Assembly (NCBI GenBank): GCA_948146395.1
Contig: OX411556.1
Location: 25,403,596-25,467,595 of the forward strand
Reading direction: 5' to 3'
Length of the DNA: 64,000 bases
Source of the DNA: Fragum whitleyi
Lineage: Eukaryota; Mollusca; Bivalvia; Cardiida; Cardiidae
In this document: piece after piece, positions 1-11,028 of the stretch
Layout of the letters: the number at the start of each line of letters is the position of its first letter
How positions within the stretch are numbered: the first letter of the stretch is position 1
Notes under the pieces: generated by a model
Seen by the model: only the letters and a program-made list of their open reading frames with translations
What the model was told of the DNA's origin: nothing
Databases searched by the model: none
Made by a program: the position numbers and the translations under genes

Positions 1-199
1 ATAAGAAAGGGTAGTGCTGTTCTAAAACCATTTTATCTCCAAACCATAAATTGTAGGTACTCATTGGAATCATCTTGACAAGATGGTTTCTGTTAGTACC
101 ATCAGTATATAATTGGAAGAAAGTTGAAAGAAAATTAACAGATTTTGGATTTGCCATCGATCATCACGACCTCTTATTTGTAGTTGTGGGGTTTTCGAT

Positions 200-477
200 T
201 TATTGATTGATTGAATGGAGATTAACGCCGCTTTCAATATTTTTTCAGTTATATCGCGGCGGCTGGAGCACCGAACAATGGTTTCCTGGTATTCCTCTCA
301 CCAGTACTACCACCACATCCTTTCATAGCCTCCAGCTGCTATCTCACATAAGTCTTCGATTATCAACCCATTGGCGAGAGACAAGTAAGTCGGAAAGAAT
401 AAGTGCCGCCATCGGAGATCGAACCCGGGACCTCTAGAATGTCAGTCCGACGCGCTGCCAACGACGCCATGACGGCA
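200..477 (-). mobile_element. tRNA-headed SINE (S1)
   Basis: Read on the minus strand, this is a tRNA-derived SINE. The head is at 400-477, with a box B like GGTTCGATCTC and a degraded box A. The body is shared with the copies at 2.5, 28.5, 56.2 and 56.7 kb, and the 3' tail is (TCAA)n at 200-215. A short open frame crosses it but it is not a gene. Assignment to a named SINE family would need a repeat library. Confidence 0.8.
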
Positions 478-993
478 GTGTTGGGCTCCCGGTATTTGAC
501 CTTAAGGATAAAAAAGAAAATCTACAATGTATGTCTACAAAGCCAAAAGGGTGTTGGGTCGGGTAAGATTTTTCTCAATTCGTTCATTATTTCTTCCCTA
601 AACCATATATTGTGGGCACTCATTTAGAATCACCTTAATGATGTGATTCCTATGAATACCCATAATATTTGCTTTGTGACAGTTATATTCAAAATTCAAA
701 TTCGATTAACCCAAGCTATCTACTTCCAAAGAAACAAAAAGACATTTTTTTTTATAATATCTCATTTATTTTTTTTTTCAAAGACTAAATTTCCAAAGTT
801 TATAATATTGCAAATGAATGAAGATGCAAGATGCAAAAATAATCACACAAGACGTTTATAATCGACACTCACAAATGAAGGTCGACCTGACACTCACAAA
901 TGAAGGTCGTTAAACTGGGAATCAACTATTCTTATTTTAATTCCTAGTCCTATAATCAATGGTTCAAGAAATCTCTAAATATGTGTACCAAAA
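478..993. other. No gene seen; palindrome fragments
   Basis: AT-rich sequence with no gene. At 595-660 it carries a degraded copy of the palindrome family that is intact at 35851-35917 (GAATCACC/GTGATTC arms). A 21-base segment starting GACACTCACAAATGAAGG is repeated directly near 865 and 889. Confidence 0.5.
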
Positions 994-1049
994 TATACCT
1001 AGGATGTGTAAGGTATTCAAATATACCTAGGATGTTTAAGGTATTCGAG
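994..1049. repeat. Short tandem duplication
   Basis: About 29 bases including ATATACCTAGGATGT and AAGGTATTC occur twice head to tail. This looks like a local tandem duplication with no coding content. Confidence 0.7.
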
Positions 1050-1123
1050 GAAAAATGTCCAAAATAGGTGCATGTTTCAGACTGCATCTTATTTATCTAC
1101 CAATTTCGTATTTCTCGTAATCA

Positions 1124-1192
1124 AGCGGTCAGTGAAAATCTGATGTAAGTGCCTATATATCTATAGGCACTTACAATAGTTTTGCCCTGAAC
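1124..1192. mobile_element. Mini-palindrome, family Q (Q1)
   Basis: An imperfect hairpin of about 70 bases with inner arms TAAGTGCCTATA and TATAGGCACTTA. The outer arms are a degraded AGGGCAAAACTATTG. Relatives occur at 5.3, 28.3, 33.9, 36.3 and 58.6 kb. No coding capacity. Confidence 0.7.
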
Positions 1193-1754
1193 CAGACAAA
1201 CTTTATGACCAAAGTTAAAATAAGATGTTTTGCATTTTAATTGTTCAGTTGCGTACAGTTTAAGGTCCCCCTTTAATAAACCCTTTCCAACATCAAACAT
1301 GCCTATATACCTACAAATAAATCTCAAAGAAATATCACAATATGAATGTGAACCTCTGCATTATTATGTTCTATTTCCTCCTTCTTTACCCACGGAGATA
1401 TGAAAATTACTCAGAAATATTACAATTTACAGGCAATGCACCTTTTTCTTTCTCTATACCTTTGCAACTATTCTAAGCATTTCATAGATTTATACCATCA
1501 GCAATTTAGCCAAACAATGCTAATGCAGAAACTTTCCACATTCCAATAAGAAAGATCACTAGGAAAATGTATTCTTTAACACCTATATTTATGTCAATTC
1601 TTATGCCATGCCTTGGAAATAAGAATAATGTTGAATTGTTCATGAATAAAAAAAATAGTCCTTGGAAATGAATATCATTTTTTATCAGATCGATCTAATC
1701 AGTTGTTCTTTTATAATATTCTCTTTTTTTGCAATTTTGATATTAAAAGAGCCA
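1193..1754. other. No feature recognised
   Basis: AT-rich sequence with no convincing open frame, splice signals or repeat termini. Confidence 0.4.
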
Positions 1755-1990
1755 GTGTGTGACATTTTCAATAATTTCACATTTGCACAATATAGAGACT
1801 CAGATCAGCCGTCTGCAGAGTCTGATCAGAGTTTTAACTAAGCACTCAATAGATGGCTACAAAACTAAAATTGCTTTTCACAATTTTTTTTTATGCACTG
1901 TGCCATTGTCCAGGCTACTCAATGTCTTAACTTCACACAGATATTAAGTTGTTAAAATTGTTGGAAATGTCATTCATAGGCTCAATCTAG
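1755..1990. mobile_element. MITE family N copy (N1)
   Basis: A diverged copy of the ~250-bp element better preserved at 32787-33036. The ends carry GTGTGACATTTTCAATAA and AATTGTTGGAAATGTCAT as inverted repeats. The middle has an imperfect palindrome built on CAGATCAGCC/TCTGATCAG. No coding capacity. Confidence 0.6.
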
Positions 1991-2172
1991 GAGAAAAATT
2001 CATCTGACAAAGCCAAACTTGAAGTGTCTATATTGGAAAGGGTTACAGAACATATCACACATGTGCAATGAATGATGATCGAGATGATGTATGTATTAGC
2101 ATGGTAAATGAAAGATGAAAATGATAAATGACATATTTACACTATGCAAGCTGTGCATGATACTTTGTCTAT

Positions 2173-2236
2173 GGGCGACCAAAATCTTGTAACTACAGCT
2201 TTAAATGAACTGTAGTTACATAGTTTTGATCACCCA
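2173..2236. mobile_element. Mini-palindrome, family T (T1)
   Basis: A hairpin with inner arms TGTAACTACAG and CTGTAGTTACA, and outer arms GGGCGACCAAAA and TTTTGATCACCC. About 64 bases and no open frame. Other copies are at 4.9, 15.85, 18.1 and 55.2 kb. Confidence 0.75.
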
Positions 2237-2480
2237 AAGGCAACTTATAAATGTAAAATAAATGCAACATCTGGTTAACAGCAACTGCTGATTGAATTGT
2301 CTTTAAAATAAAGTCCCAAATTTATCATAACTAGATTACATAAAGCTTATCTTGACAAGGGTACAATCATTTTCAACTGTCTGTGACGTATATTTGAGGT
2401 TCTCTATTCCTCTAATAAGACTTAGACTAAGACTGAGACTTTCCCTAATAGTAATACCCTTACATTATGATTACTTTCTA

Positions 2481-2760
2481 TTGATTGATTGAGTGGGGTT
2501 TAACGCCGCTTTCAATGATCTTTCAGTATTATCATGGAGGCTGGAGCACCTAACAATGCATTCCCGGTATTTCTCACACCAGTGCTACCATAATTACATC
2601 CTTTCCTAGCCTCAAGCTGTTAGCCCACATGGTCTATGATTATAGACTACAAATGATGGGAGACAAATAGTCGTAAAGAATGAGTGCAACCTTTGGGGAT
2701 CAAACCTAGGACCTCTAGATTGACAGTCTGATACGATATCGTCTGCGCCATTAAGGCAAC
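2481..2760 (-). mobile_element. tRNA-headed SINE with target duplication (S2)
   Basis: Full-length minus-strand SINE with a (TCAA)n tail at the left and a decayed tRNA head at the right. GATTACTTT flanks it at 2469-2477 and 2761-2769. This target-site duplication is expected from LINE-driven insertion and fixes both ends. Confidence 0.85.
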
Positions 2761-3257
2761 GATTACTTTATAGGAAAAGTCTATTTCAATTAATTAAAAT
2801 TGAGTTGATTGGATTGAGAAATATTGAGATTTTTCCAGTCATTTTTCTTTTCGTTTGAGGTTAATTTATAGCTAGAGGAGGCGTAGGCGAAAAGACATCA
2901 ATTTGATTGACATTATACTCATGAAAATGGTTTGAACGTTCAAAAAAACACGTTTCTATAACTCATTTGAGTGTAATTGGGACAAATAAGGTATTTGTTA
3001 TTCCTTTCTGATACCTTTCTACTTAATGACACAAGTTATAGTACTGTAGTATCAATATTAACTCTTTCACATAAAATCAACAGTATTTATGGCTGTGTCT
3101 CAGATATCTTAAGAAAACATTGTGGAAAAAAAAAGAAATAGCCAAGGAATATGGAATATTAATTACTAACTGTAAATTAATTCCAAATGAAATACAATAT
3201 TACATGTACATTTATTTATGTGAAGGGCAAATTGACTAGATAATCTGGCATGTACAT
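2761..3257. other. 3' flank of the Bcl-2 gene; no other gene
   Basis: AT-rich flank. On the minus strand an AATAAA hexamer (3211-3216) lies about 480 bases past the Bcl-2 stop and could serve as a polyadenylation signal, but an AATAAA is expected often by chance here. Confidence 0.3.
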
Positions 3258-3324
3258 GGCTAAGCATGAAACAGTTGTAACTGCCTATATGTTTATAGGC
3301 AGTTACAACTATTTCATGCTGAGC
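3258..3324. mobile_element. Mini-palindrome, family P (P1)
   Basis: A 67-base near-perfect palindrome with outer arms GGCTAAGCATGAAACAGT and inner arms TGTAACTGCCTATA / TATAGGCAGTTACA. Present at least eight times in the window. On the minus strand it would lie in the 3' end of the Bcl-2 transcript if the UTR reaches this far. Confidence 0.8.
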
Positions 3325-3698
3325 AAGTAATGCGTTACATATAAGCAGCACTATCAATATTCTATAAAATATCGTCACAATACTGTCAGGCAATTAAAAT
3401 CCCCCAAATCTCCTTTACTTGTTGTACTTTCACACTGTCTAGTAACATCGAGTCCAAAAACCCATTAGACTTAACCACGACATTTGACAGAGAAAGGGTT
3501 TAATAATTCATTGGGGTGGATCCATTTCTCGTTTCTTTCTAACATCAGCACTGGAATCGTAACTTAATCTACAAAAACTTGTTGTAACTCTTTAAGTCTT
3601 GATTCTTCGTATAGCACTGTCACCAAGACGATAGAAATATCGAAACTATATCACGATATAGGAACTATCTCGAAAGAGGGTAGAAGACGGATTCAAGT

Positions 3699-3827
3699 TT
3701 ATGCCCTGTTGACTATCAACGCCCCCATTGCCAGCGCTCCCAGCGCACCTCCTAACAAATATGTGCCCCAGCTGCCTTTCTTTTCTTCTTTCTTGGTACC
3801 CGATTCATAGAACTCAACTAGTCCTTT
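3699..3827 (-). CDS. Bcl-2 family gene, exon B (BH2 end and membrane anchor)
   Basis: Terminal coding exon of the gene whose first coding exon is 11029-11460. The acceptor CAG lies just before 3827 and follows TATATTTT. Reading in phase 0 gives 42 residues and a TAA. The first residues, KGLVEFYE, complete the BH2 segment opened by NGGW in exon A; vertebrate Bcl-2 proteins have FVELY at this point. A charged linker with KKEEKK follows, then Trp and a hydrophobic stretch rich in Gly/Ala/Leu (about residues 24-39 of the exon), then VNRA. That is a tail-anchor layout typical of Bcl-2 proteins of the outer mitochondrial or ER membrane. The intron falls directly after the BH2 Trp, the conserved position in this family. 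The pairing with exon A is inferred from phase, order and family, not from transcripts. Confidence 0.9.
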   Translation of the reverse strand, partial: KGLVEFYESGTKKEEKKGSWGTYLLGGALGALAMGALIVNRA

Positions 3828-4488
3828 CTGAAAATATACAAATAAAACACCCATTATTCTCTCTATTCCAAAAATATATTACCAGTTTGTGAAATAAAAT
3901 TCAGCTACCAGCTAGCCTCGGAATTCATTACCAAACAAACCAAGATAACAGCCATATTTTAAACACTGCCCAACCGTTGGAAACATCAATTTAAAGTGTT
4001 TTAATCAGGGGTCCTCTATAAGAGGCCAGGGGAAACCGGTTAAATGTTTATTTTTCAATATAAAATATACCCTATCTTTTCTGAGTACAGATCTAGATCT
4101 TTCTTAGCTTTCCAGCAATTTGAACTCAATACATAATTTTAAACCAAGTAATAATCATTATAAGTATAATATGGACTGCACCAGGTGATTTAAGACATGA
4201 GGTACAAGCAAATTCTTCTTTTCTTACAGAGTTTTTCCTGACATCTTAAGAGGTTTATAATAGTATACTCTCAACTTAGGATGCAACTTTCAAGGTTTTC
4301 AAGAACTGAAGTTACTGACAGATAAATATTCACAGACAGGAAGGACTCGCATCATAGAATGAAGTGTCAGTCCTCCCTAAAAATTGCAGGCCTCTGGCCA
4401 GGGGACTTGTGTTAGTGTTGATCTCTGACTTCGAACAGGATGATACCTCAAAAGATTGCGATCTGAGGACAAGTTTCAGCAAAATTAA

Positions 4489-4731
4489 CCTTGGTTATGC
4501 TGAACCCGGAAAATTCCTGCTTTGGCAGGAGCTATAGACAAACATAAGCCTGCACATATTTGTAATCTGATGTTAGTCTACACCACCTGTTTCTCACTTT
4601 CAAACCAGAATTGTCAGTAGATTTAGTTTTTCAAATAAAAATTGACCTACAATTAGTACTTTCAGTGCTTTTTGCACTTTGATTTTGATGAAATTTTTTA
4701 GTCAAAATTAATTCAACATGACTAGGGTTTA
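4489..4731. mobile_element. TTAA-flanked MITE, family M (M3)
   Basis: A diverged copy beginning after TTAA at 4485-4488 with CCTTGGTTATGCTGAACCC and ending near AATTCAACATGACTAGGG. The middle carries the GACAAACATAAGCCTGCACA segment typical of the family. Better copies are at 42147 and 43540. Confidence 0.65.
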
Positions 4732-4928
4732 TAAAAGTTTGAAATAGTTTCATCCCTTACATCAGAATTGACATTTGATATGGCTACAGTCGCCAAAAAT
4801 GTAAGCCGAAATATTTACATTCCTATGAAACCACTTTATGCAGTGACTCATGCTAGAAATGGTAAACACACTCTACTTTGATGTGAATACCTATGTAATA
4901 CTTGTAATGCATTAGTGTATTTCTAAAA

Positions 4929-4981
4929 GCTGGTAACTACAGCTTGAAAAAGTCATAGTTACAAGGTTTTTTGAATTACCC
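4929..4981. mobile_element. Mini-palindrome, family T (T2)
   Basis: A degraded hairpin with GGTAACTACAGCTTG and AGTCATAGTTAC arms. No coding capacity. Confidence 0.5.
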
Positions 4982-5301
4982 ACTAGTAGTCGCCAATATG
5001 TCTAGTTTTAACATCCCCTTGACCTGGTTGACAAGATCACTAAATGTCACAATAATAAATGGAGATTTTTCCTCATTCTTTTGAGTTTTGAGTCTTCTGA
5101 ATGGAGATTCAAAAGTTCTGTTTAAATCATGTAGTTAGTGATTTGTCCAAATTGTGTTTAACAATAATTTTTAATAACAGTATTCCTATACTACTGGAGC
5201 ACCTCATCATGGATTTGTTGTTTATCACACAGTTCTAACTACTTAGCCTAAAAGTTGGTTATACAAGACCTGTCAGGAGGGAGATGAAATAAATCAACGG
5301 G

Positions 5302-5389
5302 TCAGCGGCAGCGCAATACAATTGTAAGAGCCTAATCAGCCTATTAAAAAAAAACACTTACAATAGTATTGCCCTGACCCTTAAAAAGG
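5302..5389. mobile_element. Mini-palindrome, family Q (Q2)
   Basis: Left arm GCGCAATACAATTGTAAG and right arm CTTACAATAGTATTGCCC, with a poly-A-containing centre. Part of the Q family. Confidence 0.6.
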
Positions 5390-5668
5390 ATTTCAATTAA
5401 TCTGGCAGCCCCGAATAAATAGTCTTTTTTTTTAAAATTGCCTTGGTTTCATCCTTTTCAGATGACCTTGACCTTTTTTTCAACATTAATTTTTATTTTT
5501 TTCGACAATCGAGACCTGTTCTTTTAGGACTGGAGGGGGAGGGGTGTAAATTCACAAACTTCAGTATTTTGTATTATGAATTTCACAACTGCAATGAAGT
5601 ACAGTTCTAACAGCAAGTATATTTATTGTCAATGACTTGAAAATCAAAACCTTGTAACTTCAGCTTAA

Positions 5669-5889
5669 CCCTTTCCTGTTTTACAAAATTTTGGACCTGT
5701 CCAAATTCAAAGGTTTTGCAGACGAAAATTTAAAGTGGATTTAATTTGGAAAATAACCATTCAGGAGGGTAGAAAATAGTGTGGAAAAAGAAGAAATTGC
5801 TTGTCAGAAGCAATTTCTTCTTTTTTCACAATGTTTTCTCAATTATTAAATCACAGGCACGTAAAAAGCAGGGATTAAACAGCAAAGGG
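5669..5889. mobile_element. TTAA-flanked MITE, family A (A1)
   Basis: 221 bp flanked by TTAA at 5665-5668 and 5890-5893. The ends are CCCTTTCCTGTTTTAC and the inverse of CCCTTTGCTGTTTA. The centre is a strong hairpin, AGAAGAAATTGCTT / AAGCAATTTCTTCT. TTAA duplication and CCC termini fit a non-autonomous piggyBac-like (or Kolobok) element; this classification is inferred. Confidence 0.85.
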
Positions 5890-6296
5890 TTAAATTAGCT
5901 AGACCTTTACCAATTTGGTTGCCCACTGACAATATATAGATGGCTTGTGTTTCATAATAACCCTCCTGAGCTTCAGATAAACTTAGTATTTTTTTTCAAA
6001 ACCCCAATTTTATACAGAATACCTGGTAAACAGTATAAAGTAGAATGCCTGAAAGTGGTTCATATATAGAATGTACAAGTACCAACAACATAGGGGTAAA
6101 GCCCTTAATAATGTATAATTTCCAAACCAAAAAAAGCTACTCCCACTTTGATCTGACGCTATAAGTCTGTCTTTCCTCTAAATTCCTTTGGGTAGATTCC
6201 AAAATATTTGTACACCTACATAGAAACTAACTGTGGCATATTAAGATGGTTATATGATGAGAATTTGTAAAATTAATGGGTCTCTTTCATTGATCC

Positions 6297-6684
6297 CAGG
6301 GCTTGTGCTAACTTTTTCAAATTCAGGGGTCATTGACCCCTTGACCGCCAATTTCTAGGGGTCAAAACTGGTCTTAAAGTGGTCAAAACAATAAAGTAAG
6401 TGGTAAATAAGTAATTTTTTCTTGGTTATGCTGATTAACTTCTTTAATTGTTTCCTTCATATCTTTATAAGAGATTCATATTTCATATGAATCTCTTATA
6501 GAAATATGAAGGATACAATTAATTTTGATACATTCATTATTGTGTAGCATTATCAGTTTGCAATACAGAACAAACAAATGGTCATATTTTGACCCCTTTG
6601 ACAGGAAAATTTAGGGGTCAAAATGTGACATTTTGATAGTTTTGAGGGTCAAAACCCTGGTTAAAGGGTCAAACACGAGCCCTG
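6297..6684. mobile_element. hAT-like MITE (J)
   Basis: 388 bp with termini CAGGGCTTGTG and CACGAGCCCTG. GATCC abuts both ends (6292-6296, 6685-6689). Internal GGGGTCAAAA repeats are present. A long hairpin at 6436-6517 (AAGAGATTCATAT / ATATGAATCTCTT core) sits in the middle. A partial relative of the right side occurs near 7490-7530. CAGGG ends suggest a hAT derivative, but the direct repeat is shorter than the usual 8 bp. Confidence 0.6.
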
Positions 6685-6884
6685 GATCCCATTAAATTCA
6701 ATCTAAAACTTATGTGACAGGGTCCATAATAATTTTATTTCTGAAAAATAAATGACAATATAATATCATAATAATATCAGAGCTACAGATAAAGGTTTTT
6801 GTCCTGGATTTAAGATAAAAATATTCAATAATTAATCATCATAGCACATACTCCTATGATGATGGTATTCATTGGAATTTGTCT

Positions 6885-7110
6885 CATCAAGACAACTCAA
6901 ATAAGTCCCAACAACATAGGGAGTCATTGAGAAATAAAGATTTTAAACTGGCTTTACCCACTCTTATCTCTACGTCTGGATATGCTGTATTGTAGTATTA
7001 TAATGCATCCAAGGATCAACATTAACACCAATCCTCGGGCCCCAAGACCTGTGGTTTTTAAGGGGGACTGGTAGAGATTGCCATGCTGCAGGTCTTTTGG
7101 GGAATATACC
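6885..7110. repeat. Dispersed repeat fragments
   Basis: 6885-6975 resembles 34960-35045 (shared AAAGATTTTAAACTGG). 7010-7080 resembles 59345-59400 (AGGATCAACAT with AGGGGGACTGGTAGA or its variant). The minus-strand ORF crossing it is therefore treated as repeat-derived. Confidence 0.55.
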
Positions 7111-7199
7111 GATGTGGATAATGGGCATATAATTTTGAAAGCTATCCTGGTTTGAAAAACAGTTCCTTTTCCAATACTCAAATTACAATTTTTCCAATA

Positions 7200-7265
7200 A
7201 CCTTTGAAAACGAACGTGGAAAAGAAGAAATTGCTTGCCTCAAGCAATTTCTTCTTTACCCACAC
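7200..7265. mobile_element. Family A-related hairpin fragment
   Basis: The AAGAAGAAATTGCTTGCC / AAGCAATTTCTTCTTT hairpin of family A occurs here in a different surrounding sequence with no TTAA-bounded ends. It is a relative or a decayed copy. Confidence 0.55.
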
Positions 7266-7566
7266 TGTTTTCCATATGTTATACCCCTTAAATTTCTTAA
7301 AAATATTCTAAGTTTTATAGGGGGATGTTATTGCCTCGGAGGACCTGTAAGGTCTACAGTTAACACATCCTTTTGGCTGGTGGCAAAAAGTAGTTTATAA
7401 GTTAGTGTCAAACCCTGGCATCACTTGAAATCTTAAGGGTAACAATGGCATGCTTACTTTACCAGTTTTGGGATTCAAAATTAATATTTTTTTGAGGGTC
7501 AAAACCCTTGTTTATAGGTCATTCACAAGCTCTACTGCCTAATCTATTCCAGAATCATAGTTAAGA

Positions 7567-7636
7567 GGGGGTTTAGACTGTACGTTTTTTCACATCTGCT
7601 TTTTCATATATGTCAAAACATGCAGTGTAAACCCCC
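7567..7636. mobile_element. 70-base palindromic element
   Basis: Terminal inverted repeats GGGGGTTTAGACTG and CAGTGTAAACCCCC (13 of 14 match). Related AGTGTAAACGC motifs with CACATCTGCTT recur at 8777-8856, so a dispersed small element is likely. Confidence 0.5.
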
Positions 7637-9434
7637 AGATAATGAGCGTTCTGTTAACAGATCTGCAAAACATACGAAATAGAACATGTTCTATTTCCGT
7701 CTGCTTTTCAATACCGAAATGACCATTGGTACTTCTGATGACCTGCTGATAAGCTGATAAAATAAACAATTACTGGTCGGCTCTCTCAGAAAGCCTGTCA
7801 AATACCCACATTTTGTGAAAATATAATTCCATCAATGACCAGGAAGAAAATTTAACCTATTACCATATAATAGATAAGTTCTTTCGGTGGTACTTAGTAT
7901 ATTGAAAAATAATTATAATAATAAAACTGAAAAAAATGTTTAAATACCCATTGCAATTTTACTGACCTATCAGGATATTGCAGAACATATTGACCATAGT
8001 CAGTCTATATGTCAGGAATATTTGTGGCGCAACTTAATTAAGAATTGTCTTTCTATCTCATCACCTTTAAAATAATTCTATACCTTTCAATTAGTTCAGT
8101 TTAGTTAGATCAAGTTCTTATAACTCCCCCGCCATTCAGTCTCGAATTAAATTAGAAATAAAATATTTTGTGAAACAAATGTTCAGAAAAGAGATCAAAT
8201 GATTAATTACAGAAATAGAAAATTCTGTGACCATTTTCCAGGTTAAAAACAACTTAAGCTGGAGAAAAGGATGCAAATAAATTATTTGAGCTATATTTCA
8301 ATGTCTTTATTCATCATTCAAGTGATGAAGAGACTATTTGTTGATTTCATTGGGGTGTGAACTAGAAAACTAGAAACATAATCACACTGTTTAAATACGC
8401 AAAGCGGATTCATGTATGAGTGTGATATAATTTTGTGTTTCATACCTTCATGAAAGTAAGATATATTCTCTTCATATCTTAATATCGTGAAGCAACAATT
8501 GTTAAAATTAGTCAATAATAATATTTATTTTTAATTGAACTTCTTTTCGCGGAAGTTTACAAAATAGCTGCATACTCAAAATTGCTTTCATTGCTAAAAG
8601 CTAATCAGAGCATACGAATATTGATGGACACTAATAAAATTAAATAATTCAAATATACATTTGGTTTCGGTTAGCGATATAGTATTCCCTCATCATTCCA
8701 GTAATACAATACACTATTTGATCTTGATAATGACTGATAGTCATGACCGAGGTCAGCTGAAGCAGATATGTAAAAGCATACAGTGTAAACGCAAAAAGAC
8801 AGATACGCTTTTACACATGTGCTTTTTCACATCTGCTTAAACATACAGTGTAAACGCCTTCTAAGAAGTATTCCCACTGCTTTTTCAATCTGGGGGTAAA
8901 AATGGGTATTTTACAGCATGCATGTAATTGTACCCCCTCCATATAACACAAAGAAGGCTGGTTGCAAAATTTTTGGGGGTTCAAGCTTCAATGTAAGGGT
9001 AGTTTTTTCGGAACACTGTTAAGTCATAAAACCCCTTTTAAGAGGGCTTTTCAAGAACATAACCTCAGCTATTTACCTGTATTGACAGTTTTATTGAAGA
9101 CTTTGGGCTAGTTTTACCAATATCTATAATCAAACTATGCAACCCTTCACCGAAATATATATTGGTATACCTTTATATGCAAAAAAAAGATATGGCTTTA
9201 TAAATTTGATTTAAATCTTTTGAATCTTGAATAGAAAGGTTTCATATTTTACAATTATATAATTTACCAAAAAGAGGAAATTTCACATCTTTTCATCAAT
9301 TGAACTATAATTTCAAATTTCTTAAAACCAAAAGAGATATAAAATATAGTTGTTTGAATATAAACACCTGTGCTTAACATATTTATAGATTGTACCATTT
9401 GCCTCTTCTCTGTTGACAAAAGAACAAAACAATC
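7637..9434. other. Intronic, mostly unassigned
   Basis: AT-rich sequence. A second area with ACAGTGTAAACGC motifs lies at 8777-8856. No exon or complete repeat was identified. Confidence 0.35.
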
Positions 9435-9792
9435 CAGGGGTGTGGAATTCCCATGCCCGACTTGTCCGACTTGGGCTTTTGTACTTGAGGACAAGTAAAT
9501 TTTTCTAAGCCACTTGTCCAAGGACAAGTAAATACCAGGTTAAATCTTGGAATGTTATTTAAAAGAATTAAGAGAGAAATCATCCTAATGTTCATATCAT
9601 AGAGTAGAAAACATTGTTTTTAATGAAGAAAATGCTGCATACCAGCATTTTCTTCATCAAAAGGCAATGTTTTTTTTCAAATTTTTCTATTTACTCTTTA
9701 GCGGACAAGTTCATTTTGATTCTGGACGAGTAGAAAATCCGCTTTTACTTGTCCAGGGACAAGTGGAGAAAACTCGTATTTCCACACCCCTG
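9435..9792. mobile_element. hAT-like MITE (F)
   Basis: 358 bp with termini CAGGGGTGTGGAA and TTCCACACCCCTG, a perfect 13-base inverted repeat. Subterminal GGACAAGTAAA motifs occur on both sides. A central hairpin lies near 9625-9660 (GAAGAAAATGCTG / CAGCATTTTCTTC). No convincing 8-bp target duplication was seen. Confidence 0.7.
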
Positions 9793-10232
9793 CAATTCAA
9801 GCCTTTTGTGGTGTTATCTTGATTAAACAGTTGAACAATTTTGAGGACATTCTGAATCTCAAATGTTCTATTGTCGTCCGCTCTCAGGGCAAATGACAGT
9901 CACTAGTGTGGAATTTGTCTAACAGCTAGAAATGCTATTACATATTCTTGGTTTCAAATAATTAAATATCTTAGTAAGTTGGTTTCACCTTGTGTCTTTT
10001 TTTTTTTTTTAAAAGTCTACTATTTCACTACTATGACATTGTATTAATCAATGGTCTACTAACAAGTGTTAGCATTGGCAGTGGGACAGTAAAACATTGT
10101 AACTACAGCTTTGAAATATATTGGACAACAGAATAGTTTTCCTTTACAAGCCCATGCTTTGGTTTCCCCCCTTACAAAAGCTATACAATAACCTACTCTT
10201 AATATACTTTAAGTTGACAGAAGTAGTATTGT

Positions 10233-10652
10233 AGCGATAATCGGAAAGCATCGATTAATCGATCGATTCCCTCCAGTTTCGATTATCGATTCAGATCTTG
10301 GAAAATCTATTAATTGGTTGTTGTTGTTATTATTTTCACTTTGACAGTTCACCAAGCATCAAATAAAAGATGCTCTTATTAAGAGCATCTTTTATTTGAT
10401 GCTTGGTAAAACTGTAACTTGAAAGAAACCAGACTGATGGATCCGATGTAGGGACTTGAGTCTATTTCAATGAGAAATTTGGAATTAACTTAGTTTTTTG
10501 AGTATATTCTTGTTCAAGTAATAAAATCCTTGACCCTTTTAAAGTTTAGAAAAAAAAATTTTTATGTGTACAAATTTGTTTTAATTATTAAGCAGTTTCC
10601 GATTCAATTTGATTTTCGATTCTATTTTTTGTCTGATTTTACAACACTAGAC
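10233..10652. mobile_element. Probable hAT-like MITE with central hairpin
   Basis: Sequence rich in CGATTAATCGATCGATT at the left and CGATTCAATTTGATTTTCG at the right encloses a perfect hairpin at 10353-10409 (arms starting ACCAAGCATCAAATAAAAGA). The same type of ends (GATTATCGGTTATAATCG, CCCATCACTA) surrounds a different hairpin at 45034-45456. Boundaries are approximate. Confidence 0.5.
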
Positions 10653-11028
10653 AGAAGGCAAGCACAACGTCTTTATACCATGACCTTTTTCAAACTGTAG
10701 ATACAACATATTGTTGCTATCCCATTTAATAAATGTTAAAACCATCTTCAGACTAGAATATTTAATGCCCACTTTAAGGGGGTTCTAGGTTGTTTTTTTT
10801 TTTTTGTTCTTTTTTTTTAAATAGACTTCCATGTCAGTTCCATTGTTCCTCCTAGAATTACTGTCTCTAATGGTGCAACAACAGCATTCTTTATGAAATG
10901 TTTGAACATAATACCATCCAGGCACTCTTATTTTAGCTTATGGGCCTCAGAACTGGTGTTTGGTGTCTTGTGTATATTATTTCACTTTACTTTTCCACTT
11001 TGGGCAAAAATGAAAAAAAAATACCTAC

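Larger units (their letters stand above)
3828..11028 (-). other. Intron of the Bcl-2 gene, filled with mobile elements
   Basis: 7.2 kb between a GTAGGTA donor (11028-11022) and a TTTTCAG acceptor (3828-3835). It holds MITE M3 (4489-4731), palindromes (4929, 5302, 6436, 10353), MITE A1 (5669-5889), hAT-like MITEs (6297, 9435, 10233) and unassigned AT-rich sequence. No other confident exon was found. One ORF with a hydrophobic tail near 7.0 kb is discussed under rejected items. Confidence 0.75.

Noticed and set aside
207..627. Two overlapping plus-strand frames
   Set aside because: They are antisense translations of SINE S1.
6954..7110. Minus-strand frame with a hydrophobic, basic-ended tail (LVLMLILGCIIILQ then RRRDK) that could be an alternative Bcl-2 terminal exon
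   Set aside because: It has an AG and a phase-0 start (CTGCAG|CATGGC), but no BH2 continuation like FVEFY, and parts of it recur at 34.96 and 59.35 kb, so it lies in dispersed repeats.
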